Shown: positions 9,159 to 18,169, counted from the stretch's first letter. The stretch is DNA of 64,000 bases from Acidovorax delafieldii (GCF_007993815.1 NZ_VJWE01000013.1:310001-374000), one strand, 5' to 3'. Numbers and translations are program-made. The notes: generated from the letters alone by a model not told the origin.

Positions 9159-9527
9159 ATGCGCGCTGTTCACCTTCTCCTGCTGCTGGGCATGGCCTGC
9201 GGCAATGCCCTGGCCCAAACCCCGTCCCCATCCCCTGCTGCCACCACCGCAGGCGCTGGTAACCAGCGCGATGCGCTGCCCGACCCCGAGCCCCTGTCTG
9301 GTCGCACCAACCAGCGCACGGAGCGCATCCAGATCGAAGACGCAGGCAGCCGTGTGGACGAGCTGCGGGTCGGCGGGCAAACCCAGAACATCTCGGTGCA
9401 GCCCAAGACCGGCAACCTGCCCGCCTACGAAGTGCAGTCGCCTGATGGCGCGCGCAGCCGCGCCGGTGGCAACAATGGCGCTGAAACCACCACGGCGCCA
9501 CGCGTCTGGAACGTGTTCAAGTTCTGA
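9159..9527 (+). CDS. small exported protein, DUF2782-like by position and pattern
   Basis: A 122-residue protein with a signal peptide (about 1-20, cleavage after GNALAQ). The mature part is rich in Thr, Ala and Pro, then has RIQIEDAGSRVDELRVGG and a basic/aromatic end. In Pseudomonas a DUF2782 protein sits between polA and thrB, exactly as here, and that family also pairs a signal peptide with a short sheet-rich domain. The assignment is therefore mostly positional. It is about 100 bases before thrB on the same strand and 52 bases from divergent polA. Function is unknown. Confidence 0.7.
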   Translation: MRAVHLLLLLGMACGNALAQTPSPSPAATTAGAGNQRDALPDPEPLSGRTNQRTERIQIEDAGSRVDELRVGGQTQNISVQPKTGNLPAYEVQSPDGARSRAGGNNGAETTTAPRVWNVFKF

Positions 9528-9625
9528 TGGGTGGCAGGGTGGCGCGCACGCACTGCGTTGCCACCGGTTAAGCCCCGCCCGTTGTCCCGCCCCTTCCCCT
9601 TCTTTTTTCTTCGACCCCCTGAGCG

Positions 9626-10579
9626 ATGGCCGTTTTTACCGAAGTCTCCAATCCCGAGGCGCGCGAGTTGCTGCGCCGTTTGCAACTGGGCGAGCTGGTG
9701 GAGCTGCGCGGCATTGAGGGCGGCATCGAGAACACCAACTACTTTCTGACCAGCGACCAGGGCGAGTTCGTGCTGACACTGTTCGAGCGCCTCACGGCCG
9801 AGCAGCTGCCTTTCTACCTGTACCTGATGAAGCACCTGGCGCACGGCGGCGTGCCCGTGCCCGACCCGCGTGCCGACAAGAACGGCGACATACTGCACAC
9901 CGTGTGTGGCAAACCCGCCGCCGTGGTCAACAAGCTGCGCGGCAAGAGCCAGCTGGCCCCGCAGGGCGTGCACTGCGCGGCCGTGGGCACCATGCTGGCC
10001 CGCATGCACCTGGCGGGCCGCGACTTTGACCGCCACCAGCCCAACCTGCGCGGGCTGCCCTGGTGGAACGAGACGGTGCCGGTGGTGCTGCCCCACATTG
10101 ACGCTGCACAGGCCGCATTGCTGCGGTCCGAGCTGGCCTACCAGAACCATGTGGCCGCCAGCTCCGCCTATGCCGCCCTGCCGCGCGGGCCCGTGCATGC
10201 CGACCTGTTCCGCGACAACGTGATGTTCGAGGGTGAAGAGCTGACAGGCTTCTTCGACTTCTACTTTGCAGGTGTGGACACCTGGCTGTTTGACCTGGCC
10301 GTGTGCCTGAACGACTGGTGCATCGACCTGCCCACCGGCACGCATGACGCAGAGCGCGCCACGCGCATGCTCGACGCGTACCAGGCCGTGCGCCCGCTGA
10401 CGGCCGCCGAACGCGAGCTGCTGCCCGCCATGCTGCGCGCCGGGGCGCTGCGGTTCTGGATCTCGCGCCTGTGGGACTTCTACCTGCCGCGCGAGGCCTC
10501 CATGCTCAAGCCCCACGACCCCACACACTTCGAGCGCGTGCTGCGCGGGCGCCTGGCACTGCCCGTGCACGCGGGCTGA
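9626..10579 (+). CDS. thrB: homoserine kinase, APH-fold type
   Basis: A 317-residue kinase that phosphorylates L-homoserine in threonine biosynthesis. It belongs to the aminoglycoside-phosphotransferase-like ThrB of Pseudomonas and Burkholderiales, not the GHMP-type of E. coli. Marks are the N-terminal [16 protein letters not shown], the segment [15 protein letters not shown], the catalytic-loop [14 protein letters not shown] (Brenner motif HxDxxxxN) and the metal-binding [17 protein letters not shown]. The full length fits the family. It follows the small exported protein gene and precedes a membrane-protein gene, with no other threonine genes nearby. Confidence 0.95.
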   Translation: MAVFTEVSNPEARELLRRLQLGELVELRGIEGGIENTNYFLTSDQGEFVLTLFERLTAEQLPFYLYLMKHLAHGGVPVPDPRADKNGDILHTVCGKPAAVVNKLRGKSQLAPQGVHCAAVGTMLARMHLAGRDFDRHQPNLRGLPWWNETVPVVLPHIDAAQAALLRSELAYQNHVAASSAYAALPRGPVHADLFRDNVMFEGEELTGFFDFYFAGVDTWLFDLAVCLNDWCIDLPTGTHDAERATRMLDAYQAVRPLTAAERELLPAMLRAGALRFWISRLWDFYLPREASMLKPHDPTHFERVLRGRLALPVHAG

Positions 10580-10746
10580 TCCCACCACGGTCGAGCAGCC
10601 TCTAACCCCTGGCCCAGCCACCGGTTTGGGGCGGTGGGGTAAATTCGGCCTTATTCGCCCACCCGACATCCGATGCTGCTCGGCGCCCCCTGTTGGCGCC
10701 AGGGCACACTTGCCAGTGCGGGCCTCTCCTCCTTTCCAACGTATTC

Positions 10747-11601
10747 ATGAAACTCCACATCGTTCCCGCACGCACCGGCATGGCCTGGGTCAAGCTCGGC
10801 GTTCGGGCGTTCTGGCGGCAGCCCATGGCGCTGGCTGCGCTGTTCTTCATGACCATGGCGGCCATGTCGCTGGCCACGATGATTCCGCTGGTGGGGCCGG
10901 CCATTGCCCTCGCACTGCTACCGTCGGCCACGCTGGCCATGATGGTGGCCGCGGCGCAGGCATCACAAGGGCGGTTTCCGATGCCCACGGTGCTGCTGGT
11001 GGCCTTTCGCACCGGGCGCGAGCGGCTGCGCGACATGCTCACACTGGGTGTGCTGTATGCGGTGGCTTTTCTCGGCATCATGGGCCTGTCGGCCCTGCTG
11101 GACGGCGGCCAGTTTGCGCAGGTTTACCTGGGTGGCGCGCCCATGACCCGAGAGATTGCCGAGAACCCGGACTTCCAGCGCGCCATGTGGCTGTCGATGC
11201 TGCTGTACCTGCCCCTGTCGCTGCTGTTCTGGCATGCACCGGGCCTCGTGCACTGGCATGGCGTGCCGCCGGTCAAGGCGCTGTTCTTCTCCATCGTGGC
11301 CTGCGTGCGCAACTTTGGCGCGTTCCTGGTCTACGGGCTGGGCTGGCTGGGGGTGTTTTTGCTGGGCGGGCTGGTGGTCAGCATCGTGTCGGCCCTGCTG
11401 GCCGTGGCGGGGCTTGCGGGATCGATGGCCGGTGGCATCATGGTAGGCGCTGCCATGATGATGGCGGCCATGTTCTTCACCTCGGTGGTCTTCACCTTCC
11501 GCGACTGCTTCGAGCCCCCCTACACCCCCCAGCAAGAAGAGGCGCCCCATGACAACCCGCCCCCCAGCCCCCCTGGCGCACCACCTGCAGGGCCGCTCTG
11601 A
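10747..11601 (+). CDS. BPSS1780-family integral membrane protein
   Basis: A 284-residue polytopic protein starting MKLHIVPARTGMAWVKLG, a typical start of the BPSS1780 family of Burkholderiales. About six hydrophobic helices follow (near residues 28-48, 50-72, 97-118, 150-170, 195-225 and 225-255), with a proline-rich C-terminal tail. The ATG at 10747 is chosen over 10693 because the family begins here. Its 3' end overlaps the FecR-domain gene by 53 bases in another frame, so the Pro-rich tail and the neighbour's N-terminus share DNA. No biochemical function is known to me. Confidence 0.8.
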   Translation: MKLHIVPARTGMAWVKLGVRAFWRQPMALAALFFMTMAAMSLATMIPLVGPAIALALLPSATLAMMVAAAQASQGRFPMPTVLLVAFRTGRERLRDMLTLGVLYAVAFLGIMGLSALLDGGQFAQVYLGGAPMTREIAENPDFQRAMWLSMLLYLPLSLLFWHAPGLVHWHGVPPVKALFFSIVACVRNFGAFLVYGLGWLGVFLLGGLVVSIVSALLAVAGLAGSMAGGIMVGAAMMMAAMFFTSVVFTFRDCFEPPYTPQQEEAPHDNPPPSPPGAPPAGPL

Positions 11602-12340
11602 CGACGAGCTGGTCTGGTTCCAACGGCGCAGCGTGGTGCAGGCTGCCGCGCTGTGGGTGGCAGGCGGTGGCTGGTCGGCCGCCCATGCGCAGGCGCGCAG
11701 CAACATCGTGGAGGTGCGCGGCGATGTGCTGCGCAATGGCGAGCCCCTGACGGCGCAGCACACCATCACCGCCAACGACCGCATCGAGACCGGGCCGGGC
11801 GCCAGCCTGGTGTTCTCGGTGGGTGACAGTGCCTTCATGGTGCGGCAGAACTCACGCATGGCGATGGAGAGCGACACCCCCACGGCCGTCAAGCTGTTGC
11901 GCCTGCTCAGCGGTGCGGTGGCCACGGTGTGGGGGCGCGGCCCCGACCGGCAGATTGCGCTGCCCACCGCCACGGCGGGCATCCGCGGCACAGGGGTGTA
12001 TGCCGAGGTATTTGCCGACCAGGACCAGCGCGGCTACCTCTGCAACTGTTATGGCACGGTGGAGCTGACGGCGGGCGGCGAACGCCTGGTGAGCCAGTCC
12101 AGCTACCACCAGTCGTTCTGGGCCGAGCCCGCGCCCCGCAATGGCCGGCTGCTGACACCGGCCGGTGCCATCAACCACACGGACGAAGAAATGGAATTTT
12201 TGGCGGGGCTGGTCAACCAGCGCACCGCGTGGCAGGTGTCGGGCCGCAAGGGCGTCAAGGACGGCAGCGGGGGCGCGGCTGCACCGGCCAACAACTACGG
12301 AACCGGCAACTCCTACGGCCCGCCCGGCTCCCGGGACTGA
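11549..12340 (+). CDS. FecR-domain protein
   Basis: A 263-residue protein. The N-terminal 50 residues contain FQRRSVVQAAALWVAGGGW ending AAHAQA, an RR-containing hydrophobic leader that suggests export, possibly by Tat. The FecR domain spans about 52-150, with VEVRGDVLRNGEPL, NDRIETGPGASLVF and RLLSGAVATVWGRG. The segment IRGTGVYAE is typical of stand-alone FecR proteins. No FecI sigma factor or TonB receptor lies beside it, so it is not a classical iron-signalling FecR. It overlaps the preceding membrane gene by 53 bases, indicating translational coupling. Its job is unknown. Confidence 0.85.
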   Translation: MTTRPPAPLAHHLQGRSDDELVWFQRRSVVQAAALWVAGGGWSAAHAQARSNIVEVRGDVLRNGEPLTAQHTITANDRIETGPGASLVFSVGDSAFMVRQNSRMAMESDTPTAVKLLRLLSGAVATVWGRGPDRQIALPTATAGIRGTGVYAEVFADQDQRGYLCNCYGTVELTAGGERLVSQSSYHQSFWAEPAPRNGRLLTPAGAINHTDEEMEFLAGLVNQRTAWQVSGRKGVKDGSGGAAAPANNYGTGNSYGPPGSRD

Positions 12341-12445
12341 ACGCTGCTCAGCGGTACTCAGCCGCACTGAGCCGCAGCGCGCGCCGCGATGGCTGCGCGG
12401 CGCGCATTGAGGTGCCGTTACGCCGTGCGCCAGGCACCGCGTCAA

Positions 12446-12478
12446 ACAGTCACACAAACGTCAAACCACTGTCACGGG
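12446..12478 (+). promoter_or_regulatory. PhoB box-like direct repeat upstream of phoX
   Basis: Three consecutive 11-bp units carry GTCAC, GTCAA and GTCAC at 12449, 12460 and 12471, exactly 11 bases apart. The third unit has ACTGTCAC, near the CTGTCAT consensus. PhoB binds tandem 11-bp repeats of this form. The site ends 123 bases before the phoX start, compatible with a 5' leader. It predicts induction by phosphate starvation. Confidence 0.65.
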
Positions 12479-12601
12479 GCGTTCCTAGGATCGCGGGCTG
12501 GACTCCATGCCACCCGCCTACTACGCCTTTTCCAACAAGGCTCCCGGTCGGATCAGGGCGTGGCATGCCCGTTCGCATACCCACTTGGAAACACCCCGAA
12601 A

Positions 12602-14554
12602 ATGACCCAACCGACGATGCCCACCCGCCGCAAGGCCCTGCAACTGCTGGCCGGCGTTCCCATGCTGCCGCTCAGCGCCAGCGCCTCGGCCGCACTGCTG
12701 ACCGCCTGCGGTGGCGGCGACTCCGCCGCGCCCGGCTATGTGTCGGCCAGCTTCACGTCGATGGCAGCCCCCACCCTGGCCAACGCCGCTGCCATGGCCA
12801 CCACCACCGTGGGCTCCACGCTCAACATCAAGCTCAGCGACGACTCGGTGCGCTCGTACCAGCTGGCTTACCAGCCGTTCTTCGTGACGGGCGACATGGT
12901 GTCCGACGGCAAGGGCGGCACCATCCTGTCGGGCGGCTACTACGACATCAACAACAAGCCCATCATCGACGCCACAGTGGCTGGCAAGGAGCGCCAGTAT
13001 TTCTCGGACTCGCCCGACGGCACCTCGCTGCTGACCGTGGCCAACCCTACCGTGACCGGCCTCAAGGGCAAGGCCGTGTTTGCCGTGGTGCAGTTTGAAT
13101 ACACCACCTGGGCGCAAGACGGCAAGACCGACATGTACGGCAAGCTGCCCTCGCCCATCGCCGTGCTGACGCTGGACCAGGACCAGACCACCGGCAAGCT
13201 GAGCCTGGTGAAGTACCACAACGTGGACACCTCCAAGGTGCACGGCCTGTGGATCACCTGCGGCGCGAGCCTGTCGCCCTGGGGCACCCACCTGTCGAGC
13301 GAAGAATACGAACCCGATGCGTTCAGCATCGCCAGCAACGCCATGTTCAAGGCCTACAGCAAGAACCTGCTTGGCGACGAAACCAAGGCCAACCCCTACC
13401 ACTACGGCCACATGCCCGAGGTGACGGTGAACCCTGACGGCACCGCCAGCATCAAGAAGCACTTCTGCATGGGCCGCATCTCGCATGAACTGGTGCAGGT
13501 GATGCCTGACAACCGCACGGCGCTGATGGGCGACGACGCCACCAACAGCGGCTACTTCGTGTTCGTGGCCGACAAGGAAAAAGACCTGTCGTCCGGCACG
13601 CTGTACGTTGCCAAGGTGGGCAGCGGCTTCTCCATCGACCCGAAGGTGGGCACAGCGGCACCCCTCACCTGGATCAAGATGGGCTCGGCCACCAGCGCCG
13701 AGATCGAGAACCTGGCCAACACGCTCAAGCCCACGGACATCATGACCGTGAAGACCACCGACCCGGCCGACGCCAGCTACACCAAGATCGTGGCCAACGG
13801 CAAGACCGAGTGGATCAAGCTGAACCCTGGCATGGAAAAGGCCGCTGCCTTCCTGGAAACCCACCGCTACGCCGCCTACCTCGGCGCCAGCCTGGGCTTC
13901 ACCAAGATGGAAGGCACCACGGTCAACGCCAAGGACAAGATTGCCTACTCAGCGCTGCAGAACATCCAGTCGTCCATGGTGGCAGGCAACGCCGCCAACG
14001 TGCCGGGCAACGGCATCTCGGTGCCCAAGCAACTGGTGGCCGGCGCCGTGATGGCGCTGAACCTCAAGGGTGGCCAGAAGGACACCGCTGGCGGCACCAT
14101 CAACAGCGAATGGATGCCCGTGGACACCAAGGTGCTGCTGGCCGGTGAAGACATCACCGCCGACGCCCTGGGCAACACCGCCAACCCCAACAACATCGCC
14201 AACCCGGACAACCTCAAGTTCTCCGAAAAGATGCGCACCCTGTTCATCGGCGAAGACAGCAGCCAGCACGTCAACAACTTCCTGTGGGCCTACAACGTGG
14301 ACACCAAGCAGTTGTCGCGCGTGATGTCGATCCCCTCGGGCGGCGAGTCCACCGGCCTGCACGCCGTGGACGAGATCAACGGCTGGACGTACATCATGAG
14401 CAACTTCCAGCACGCCGGTGACTGGGGCGCCATCCACAGCGTGGTCAAGGACACGCTGGACCCGATGATCAAGGCCAACTACAAGAACAAGAACGGCGCG
14501 GCCGTGGGCTACCTGACGGCAGCGGCCAAGCAGCCCAGCCTGAACCAGGCCTGA
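12602..14554 (+). CDS. phoX: PhoX-family alkaline phosphatase (DUF839)
   Basis: A 650-residue exported phosphatase that releases phosphate from organic phosphoesters in the periplasm or outside. The N-terminus has a twin-arginine motif (TRRKALQLLAG) and a hydrophobic stretch ending LLTACGGG; the Cys context also resembles a lipobox, so Tat lipoprotein export is possible. The family block WITCGASLSPWGTHLSSEEY near residue 217 supplies calcium and iron ligands known for PhoX. The start at 12602 precedes the RR motif by a short n-region; ATG 12617 is an alternative. A PhoB-box-like repeat lies upstream, which fits phosphate-starvation control. Confidence 0.9.
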   Translation: MTQPTMPTRRKALQLLAGVPMLPLSASASAALLTACGGGDSAAPGYVSASFTSMAAPTLANAAAMATTTVGSTLNIKLSDDSVRSYQLAYQPFFVTGDMVSDGKGGTILSGGYYDINNKPIIDATVAGKERQYFSDSPDGTSLLTVANPTVTGLKGKAVFAVVQFEYTTWAQDGKTDMYGKLPSPIAVLTLDQDQTTGKLSLVKYHNVDTSKVHGLWITCGASLSPWGTHLSSEEYEPDAFSIASNAMFKAYSKNLLGDETKANPYHYGHMPEVTVNPDGTASIKKHFCMGRISHELVQVMPDNRTALMGDDATNSGYFVFVADKEKDLSSGTLYVAKVGSGFSIDPKVGTAAPLTWIKMGSATSAEIENLANTLKPTDIMTVKTTDPADASYTKIVANGKTEWIKLNPGMEKAAAFLETHRYAAYLGASLGFTKMEGTTVNAKDKIAYSALQNIQSSMVAGNAANVPGNGISVPKQLVAGAVMALNLKGGQKDTAGGTINSEWMPVDTKVLLAGEDITADALGNTANPNNIANPDNLKFSEKMRTLFIGEDSSQHVNNFLWAYNVDTKQLSRVMSIPSGGESTGLHAVDEINGWTYIMSNFQHAGDWGAIHSVVKDTLDPMIKANYKNKNGAAVGYLTAAAKQPSLNQA

Positions 14555-14611
14555 ACTCAGCCTGAGCGAAGGGCCAACAGGGCTGCACCCGGTGCGGCCC
14601 GCTTCAAAAAC

Positions 14612-14635
14612 CAACGGGGCCTCAGGGCCCCGTTG
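14612..14635. terminator. GC-rich hairpin between convergent phoX and uvrD
   Basis: The arms AACGGGGCC and GGCCCCGTT flank a TCAG loop. On the minus strand a TTTTT run follows two bases later, fitting termination of uvrD. On the plus strand the T-run is weak, so it may serve phoX only partly. Confidence 0.6.
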
Positions 14636-14650
14636 TCACTAGCGGCCCCG

Positions 14651-14716
14651 GCTTGCTATATAAACAATAGCTAACAGGGCATAAGGTACTAGCGCTAGCA
14701 GGCGATTTGGCTCAAA
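14651..14716 (-). repeat. dispersed AT-rich palindromic repeat, copy A
   Basis: On the minus strand it reads GAGCCAAAT, then CTAGCGCTAG, then after a spacer TTAGCTATTGTTTATATAGC. It shares these blocks in the same order with copy C at 57884. It fills the gap just after the uvrD stop codon. The AT-rich arm stands out against the GC-rich surroundings. Confidence 0.7.
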
Positions 14717-14721
14717 ACGCG

Positions 14722-17196
14722 CTATTCGACCACCGTCAGCTTGGCCACCGACAGCGCCAGCCACTTGGTGCCGTGGCGCGGAAAGTTGACCTGTGCACGT
14801 GCGTCGTCGCCGGTGCCTTCAATGGCCAGCACCTTGCCCTCGCCAAACTTGGTGTGGAACACGGCAATCCCCGCGCGCAGGCCGTGCGATGGTGCCGCCT
14901 TCTGCACAGGCACCGGGGGGCTGGCAAACGTCTCGGATTTGAAGCCAAATTGGCCTCTAGCGCTAGATCCATATACACCACCAGCTCCTGAATTAGTAGC
15001 AAAACTAGGCGCATACGAGCCAAAGCCCTGCTGCTTGGGCGTGATCCACTTGAGGGCCGCTTCGGGCAGCTCGTCAAAAAACCGGCTCTTGATGTTGTAG
15101 CGCGTCTGCCCGTGCAGCATGCGCGTTTGCGAGTGGCTCAGGTACAGGCGCTTGCGCGCGCGGGTGATGGCCACGTACATCAGGCGGCGCTCCTCCTCCA
15201 GGCCGTCGCGGTCGCTGGCGGAGTTCTCGTGGGGGAACAGGCCCTCCTCCATGCCGCCGATGAACACGCAGTCAAACTCCAGCCCCTTGCTGGCGTGCAC
15301 CGTCATGAGCTGCACAGCGTCCTGCCCAGCCTGGGCCTGGTTGTCGCCCGCCTCCAGCGCGGCGTGGGTCAGGAAGGCTGCCAGGGGCGAGAGGGTTTCG
15401 CCGGTGTCGGCGTCCACGATGCCGGGCACAGCGGGTTTCAAAGGCTCGTCGAGCACCGGCGCGTTCGGGTCCAGCCCTTGGCTCACCGGGCTTTGCACGC
15501 TTTGGATGAGCGGCGTGCCGTGCTCGTCCAGCGGCAGCGCCACCGCGTCACGGCCAAAGCCCTCTTGCGTGACAAAGCTCTCGGCGGCGTTGACCAGTTC
15601 CTCCAAGTTCTCGATGCGGTCGGCGCCTTCCTTCTCGGTGCGAAAGTGCTCCACCAGCCCCGTGGATTCGAGCATCTGCTCGATGATGCCGCGCAGGTTC
15701 AGGCCCTGGGTCTGCTCGCGCAGCACATCCACCATGGCCACAAACGCGCCCAGGTTGGCCCCCGCCTTGCCGGGCACGGCGCTCACCGCATCGTGCAACG
15801 AGCAGCCTGCGGCGCGGGCCGCGTCCTGCAGCACCTCGATGCTGCGCGCGCCAATGCCGCGGGGCGGGAAGTTGACGACGCGCGTGAAGCTGGTGTCGTC
15901 GTGCGGGTTCTCCAGCAGGCGCAGATAGGCCAGCGCGTGCTTGATTTCGGCACGCTCAAAAAACCGCAGGCCGCCGTACACACGGTAGGGGACGCTGGCA
16001 TTGAACAATGCCGATTCGATCACCCGGCTTTGCGCATTGCTGCGGTAGAGCACGGCGATTTCCTTGCGCTCAAAGCCGTCGTTGCGCACCAACTGCTTGA
16101 TCTCGTCCACCATCCACTGCGCCTCGGCCAGGTCAGAGCTGGCCTCGTACACGCGCACGGGCTCGCCAGCGCCTTGGGTGGTGCGCAGGTTCTTGCCCAG
16201 GCGGCGGCTGTTGTGGCTGATGAGGTGGTTGGCCGAGTCGAGGATGTTGCTGTAGCTGCGGTAGTTCTGCTCCAGCTTGATCTGGCGCTGCACATCGAAT
16301 TCGCGCACAAAGTCGGTCATGTTGCCCACGCGCGCGCCACGGAAGGCGTAAATGCTCTGGTCGTCGTCGCCCACGGCGATCACGCTGCCACGCGCTTCGT
16401 AGCGCCCGCCCACCTCGTTGCCCGCCAGTTGCTTGAGCCAGGCGTACTGCAGCTTGTTGGTGTCCTGGAACTCATCGACCAGGATGTGCTGGAACCGGCG
16501 CTGGTAGTGCTCGCGGATCGGGTCGTTGTCGCGCAGCAGCTCGTAAGACCGCAGCATCAGCTCGCCGAAGTCCACCACGCCTTCGCGCTGGCATTGCTCT
16601 TCGTATAGCTGGTAGACCTCGACCTTTTTGCGGGCGTCGCTGTCGTGCGTGGGCACGTCGCCGGGACGCATGCCTTCTTCCTTGCAGCTGGCGATGAAGT
16701 ACGACAGCTGCTTGGGAGGAAAGCGCTCCTCGTCCACGTTGTGCTGCTTGCACAGGCGCTTGATGGCCGAGAGCTGGTCTTGCGTATCCAGGATCTGGAA
16801 CGCCTGCGGCAGCCCCGCTGCCTTGTGGTGCGCGCGCAGCAGCCGGTTGCACAGGCCGTGGAAGGTGCCAATCCACATGCCACGCACGTTGACCGGCAGC
16901 ATGGCCGACAGGCGGGCCACCATCTCCTTGGCCGCCTTGTTGGTGAATGTGACGGCCAGAATGCCGCCGGGCGTGGCGTAGCCGTTTTGCAGCAGCCAGG
17001 CAATGCGGGTGGTCAGCACCCGGGTCTTGCCCGACCCCGCCCCCGCCAGGATGAGCGCATGGCCTGCGGGCAAGGTCACCGCAGCCAGTTGTTCATCGTT
17101 CAGGTGGGCCAGAAGGGGGGATGCGGCCGAGGGCGCACCGGAGTGTGGGGGCACCAGGGCATCTGGCGCACCCGAAAACGGGTCTTGTGGGAACAT
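14722..17196 (-). CDS. uvrD: ATP-dependent 3'-5' DNA helicase UvrD/PcrA
   Basis: An 824-residue superfamily 1 helicase for nucleotide-excision and mismatch repair. Motif I is AGAGSGKTRVLTTR near residue 55, Ia is VTFTNKAAKEM, II is ILVDEFQDTN, III is GDDDQSIYAFRGA, IV is LEQNYRS and VI is VAITRARKRLYLS. The last 60 residues (GIAVFHTKFGEGKVLAIEG onward) are the Tudor-like RNA-polymerase-contact domain of UvrD/PcrA. Residues about 731-753, the linker before that domain, are encoded by a copy of the dispersed repeat. The ATG at 17196 is used because the earlier open frame has no helicase homology. It ends against repeat A and is divergent from 17240. Confidence 0.96.
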   Translation of the reverse strand: MFPQDPFSGAPDALVPPHSGAPSAASPLLAHLNDEQLAAVTLPAGHALILAGAGSGKTRVLTTRIAWLLQNGYATPGGILAVTFTNKAAKEMVARLSAMLPVNVRGMWIGTFHGLCNRLLRAHHKAAGLPQAFQILDTQDQLSAIKRLCKQHNVDEERFPPKQLSYFIASCKEEGMRPGDVPTHDSDARKKVEVYQLYEEQCQREGVVDFGELMLRSYELLRDNDPIREHYQRRFQHILVDEFQDTNKLQYAWLKQLAGNEVGGRYEARGSVIAVGDDDQSIYAFRGARVGNMTDFVREFDVQRQIKLEQNYRSYSNILDSANHLISHNSRRLGKNLRTTQGAGEPVRVYEASSDLAEAQWMVDEIKQLVRNDGFERKEIAVLYRSNAQSRVIESALFNASVPYRVYGGLRFFERAEIKHALAYLRLLENPHDDTSFTRVVNFPPRGIGARSIEVLQDAARAAGCSLHDAVSAVPGKAGANLGAFVAMVDVLREQTQGLNLRGIIEQMLESTGLVEHFRTEKEGADRIENLEELVNAAESFVTQEGFGRDAVALPLDEHGTPLIQSVQSPVSQGLDPNAPVLDEPLKPAVPGIVDADTGETLSPLAAFLTHAALEAGDNQAQAGQDAVQLMTVHASKGLEFDCVFIGGMEEGLFPHENSASDRDGLEEERRLMYVAITRARKRLYLSHSQTRMLHGQTRYNIKSRFFDELPEAALKWITPKQQGFGSYAPSFATNSGAGGVYGSSARGQFGFKSETFASPPVPVQKAAPSHGLRAGIAVFHTKFGEGKVLAIEGTGDDARAQVNFPRHGTKWLALSVAKLTVVE
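14937..15006 (+). repeat. dispersed repeat, copy B, inside uvrD
   Basis: It has TTTGAAGCCAAATTGGC, then CTCTAGCGCTAG, and after a spacer AGCTCCTGAATTAGTAGC. The left block nearly matches copy C at 57884. It is read in frame on the opposite strand as the UvrD linker and uses codons rare in this window. Confidence 0.65.
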
Positions 17197-17239
17197 CCAG
17201 CCATTGTAGAAAGCACCCTGCCCCACGCCGCCTCGCACC

Positions 17240-17965
17240 ATGAAAAACATTGCCCTCACCCTGGCCAGCCTGTGGCTGGCCCTGGCGCACGCCCCCCAGG
17301 CGATGGCCCAGGCCAGTTGCAGCAGCGACGGCACCCCCAGGCCTGTGGCCGTGTTCGAGCGCTTCATCAGCGCCGACTGCGAGTCCTGCTGGGGCGATGC
17401 GGCCACCCCGGCACCGTCAACCAAGGCAGGTGCCTTGGTGCTGGACTGGATCGTGCCGGGCAAGGCGGGCGACGACGCCCCCCTGTCGGCTGCGGCCTCG
17501 ACCGACGCGCTGACCCGCCTGCAAGCCCTGGGGCGCAAGCCCCCCATCTCCACCGATGTGTACGTCACCCCGGTCGATTTAGCAGCGCGTGGCCGGTTGC
17601 GTGTGGCCCATGGGGTGGCGTTCAATGACTATGTGGGCACCGGCATCGCCTTCACCCCCTCCCCTGCCGCGCCACAGCGCACTGCGACTGCCACGCCCCT
17701 CGCCTTTTACCTGTTGCTGGTAGAGGCCATACCCGCAGGTACTGACGGCACCGTTGTGCCCCGTTACATCGTACGCAATCAGTTCGAGGGCACCTGGCCC
17801 CTGGCCCAGCGGCCCGCACGCAGCAAGGGCAAGCCGTGGGCATGGATGGAAACCCGCTCCATGCGCATCCCCGATGGCGCACAGGCCGACAGGCTGCATC
17901 TGGTTGGCTGGGTGCAGGATGCCTCGGGCAGCATCGTGGCGGCTGCCCAATCCGTATGCAGGTAA
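17240..17965 (+). CDS. conserved exported protein of unknown function with a Cys-x-x-Cys motif
   Basis: A 241-residue protein with a clear signal peptide (about 1-24, cleavage after QAMAQA). The mature N-terminus has VAVFERFISADCESCW, a CxxC placed like the active site of DUF1223 or thioredoxin-fold secreted proteins, followed by alternating strand and helix segments and a C-terminal Cys. This suggests a periplasmic thiol or redox-related protein, but I cannot name the family with confidence. It is divergent from uvrD (43 bases between starts) and followed by a strong terminator, so it is probably monocistronic. Confidence 0.75.
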   Translation: MKNIALTLASLWLALAHAPQAMAQASCSSDGTPRPVAVFERFISADCESCWGDAATPAPSTKAGALVLDWIVPGKAGDDAPLSAAASTDALTRLQALGRKPPISTDVYVTPVDLAARGRLRVAHGVAFNDYVGTGIAFTPSPAAPQRTATATPLAFYLLLVEAIPAGTDGTVVPRYIVRNQFEGTWPLAQRPARSKGKPWAWMETRSMRIPDGAQADRLHLVGWVQDASGSIVAAAQSVCR

Positions 17966-18012
17966 TACCGGTGCCGTTATGACGGCCCTTTGGCAGGCGG
18001 GTAGAATCAATC

Positions 18013-18046
18013 ACCGGGCCCAAGTTTCTTGACGCCCGGTTTTTTG
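18013..18046 (+). terminator. rho-independent terminator after the exported CxxC protein
   Basis: The arms ACCGGGC and GCCCGGT enclose a 13-base loop and are followed by TTTTTT. It ends the 17240-17965 transcript and isolates guaC. Confidence 0.85.
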
Positions 18047-18169
18047 TGCCTGCGCTCAGCAGGGTTCGGAGTGACTGTCACGTCCACTCCCGCAAAGCCG
18101 GTCTGACAGCCAAGCGCCCACCGCCGTCGAAATCGTTTGGCGGCGTCCCTTTATGGAGCTTGGAACCTC

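Noticed and set aside
6398-9262. 954-codon open frame on the plus strand opposite polA
   Set aside because: It is the antisense shadow of polA in high-GC DNA. The translation is low-complexity in Gly, Val, His and Gln with no domains.
12521-13864. 447-codon minus-strand frame
   Set aside because: Antisense to phoX, rich in Gly, Val and His without motifs.
15112-17628. two long plus-strand frames (15112-16608 and 16645-17628)
   Set aside because: Both are opposite uvrD, whose helicase motifs leave no doubt about the coding strand.
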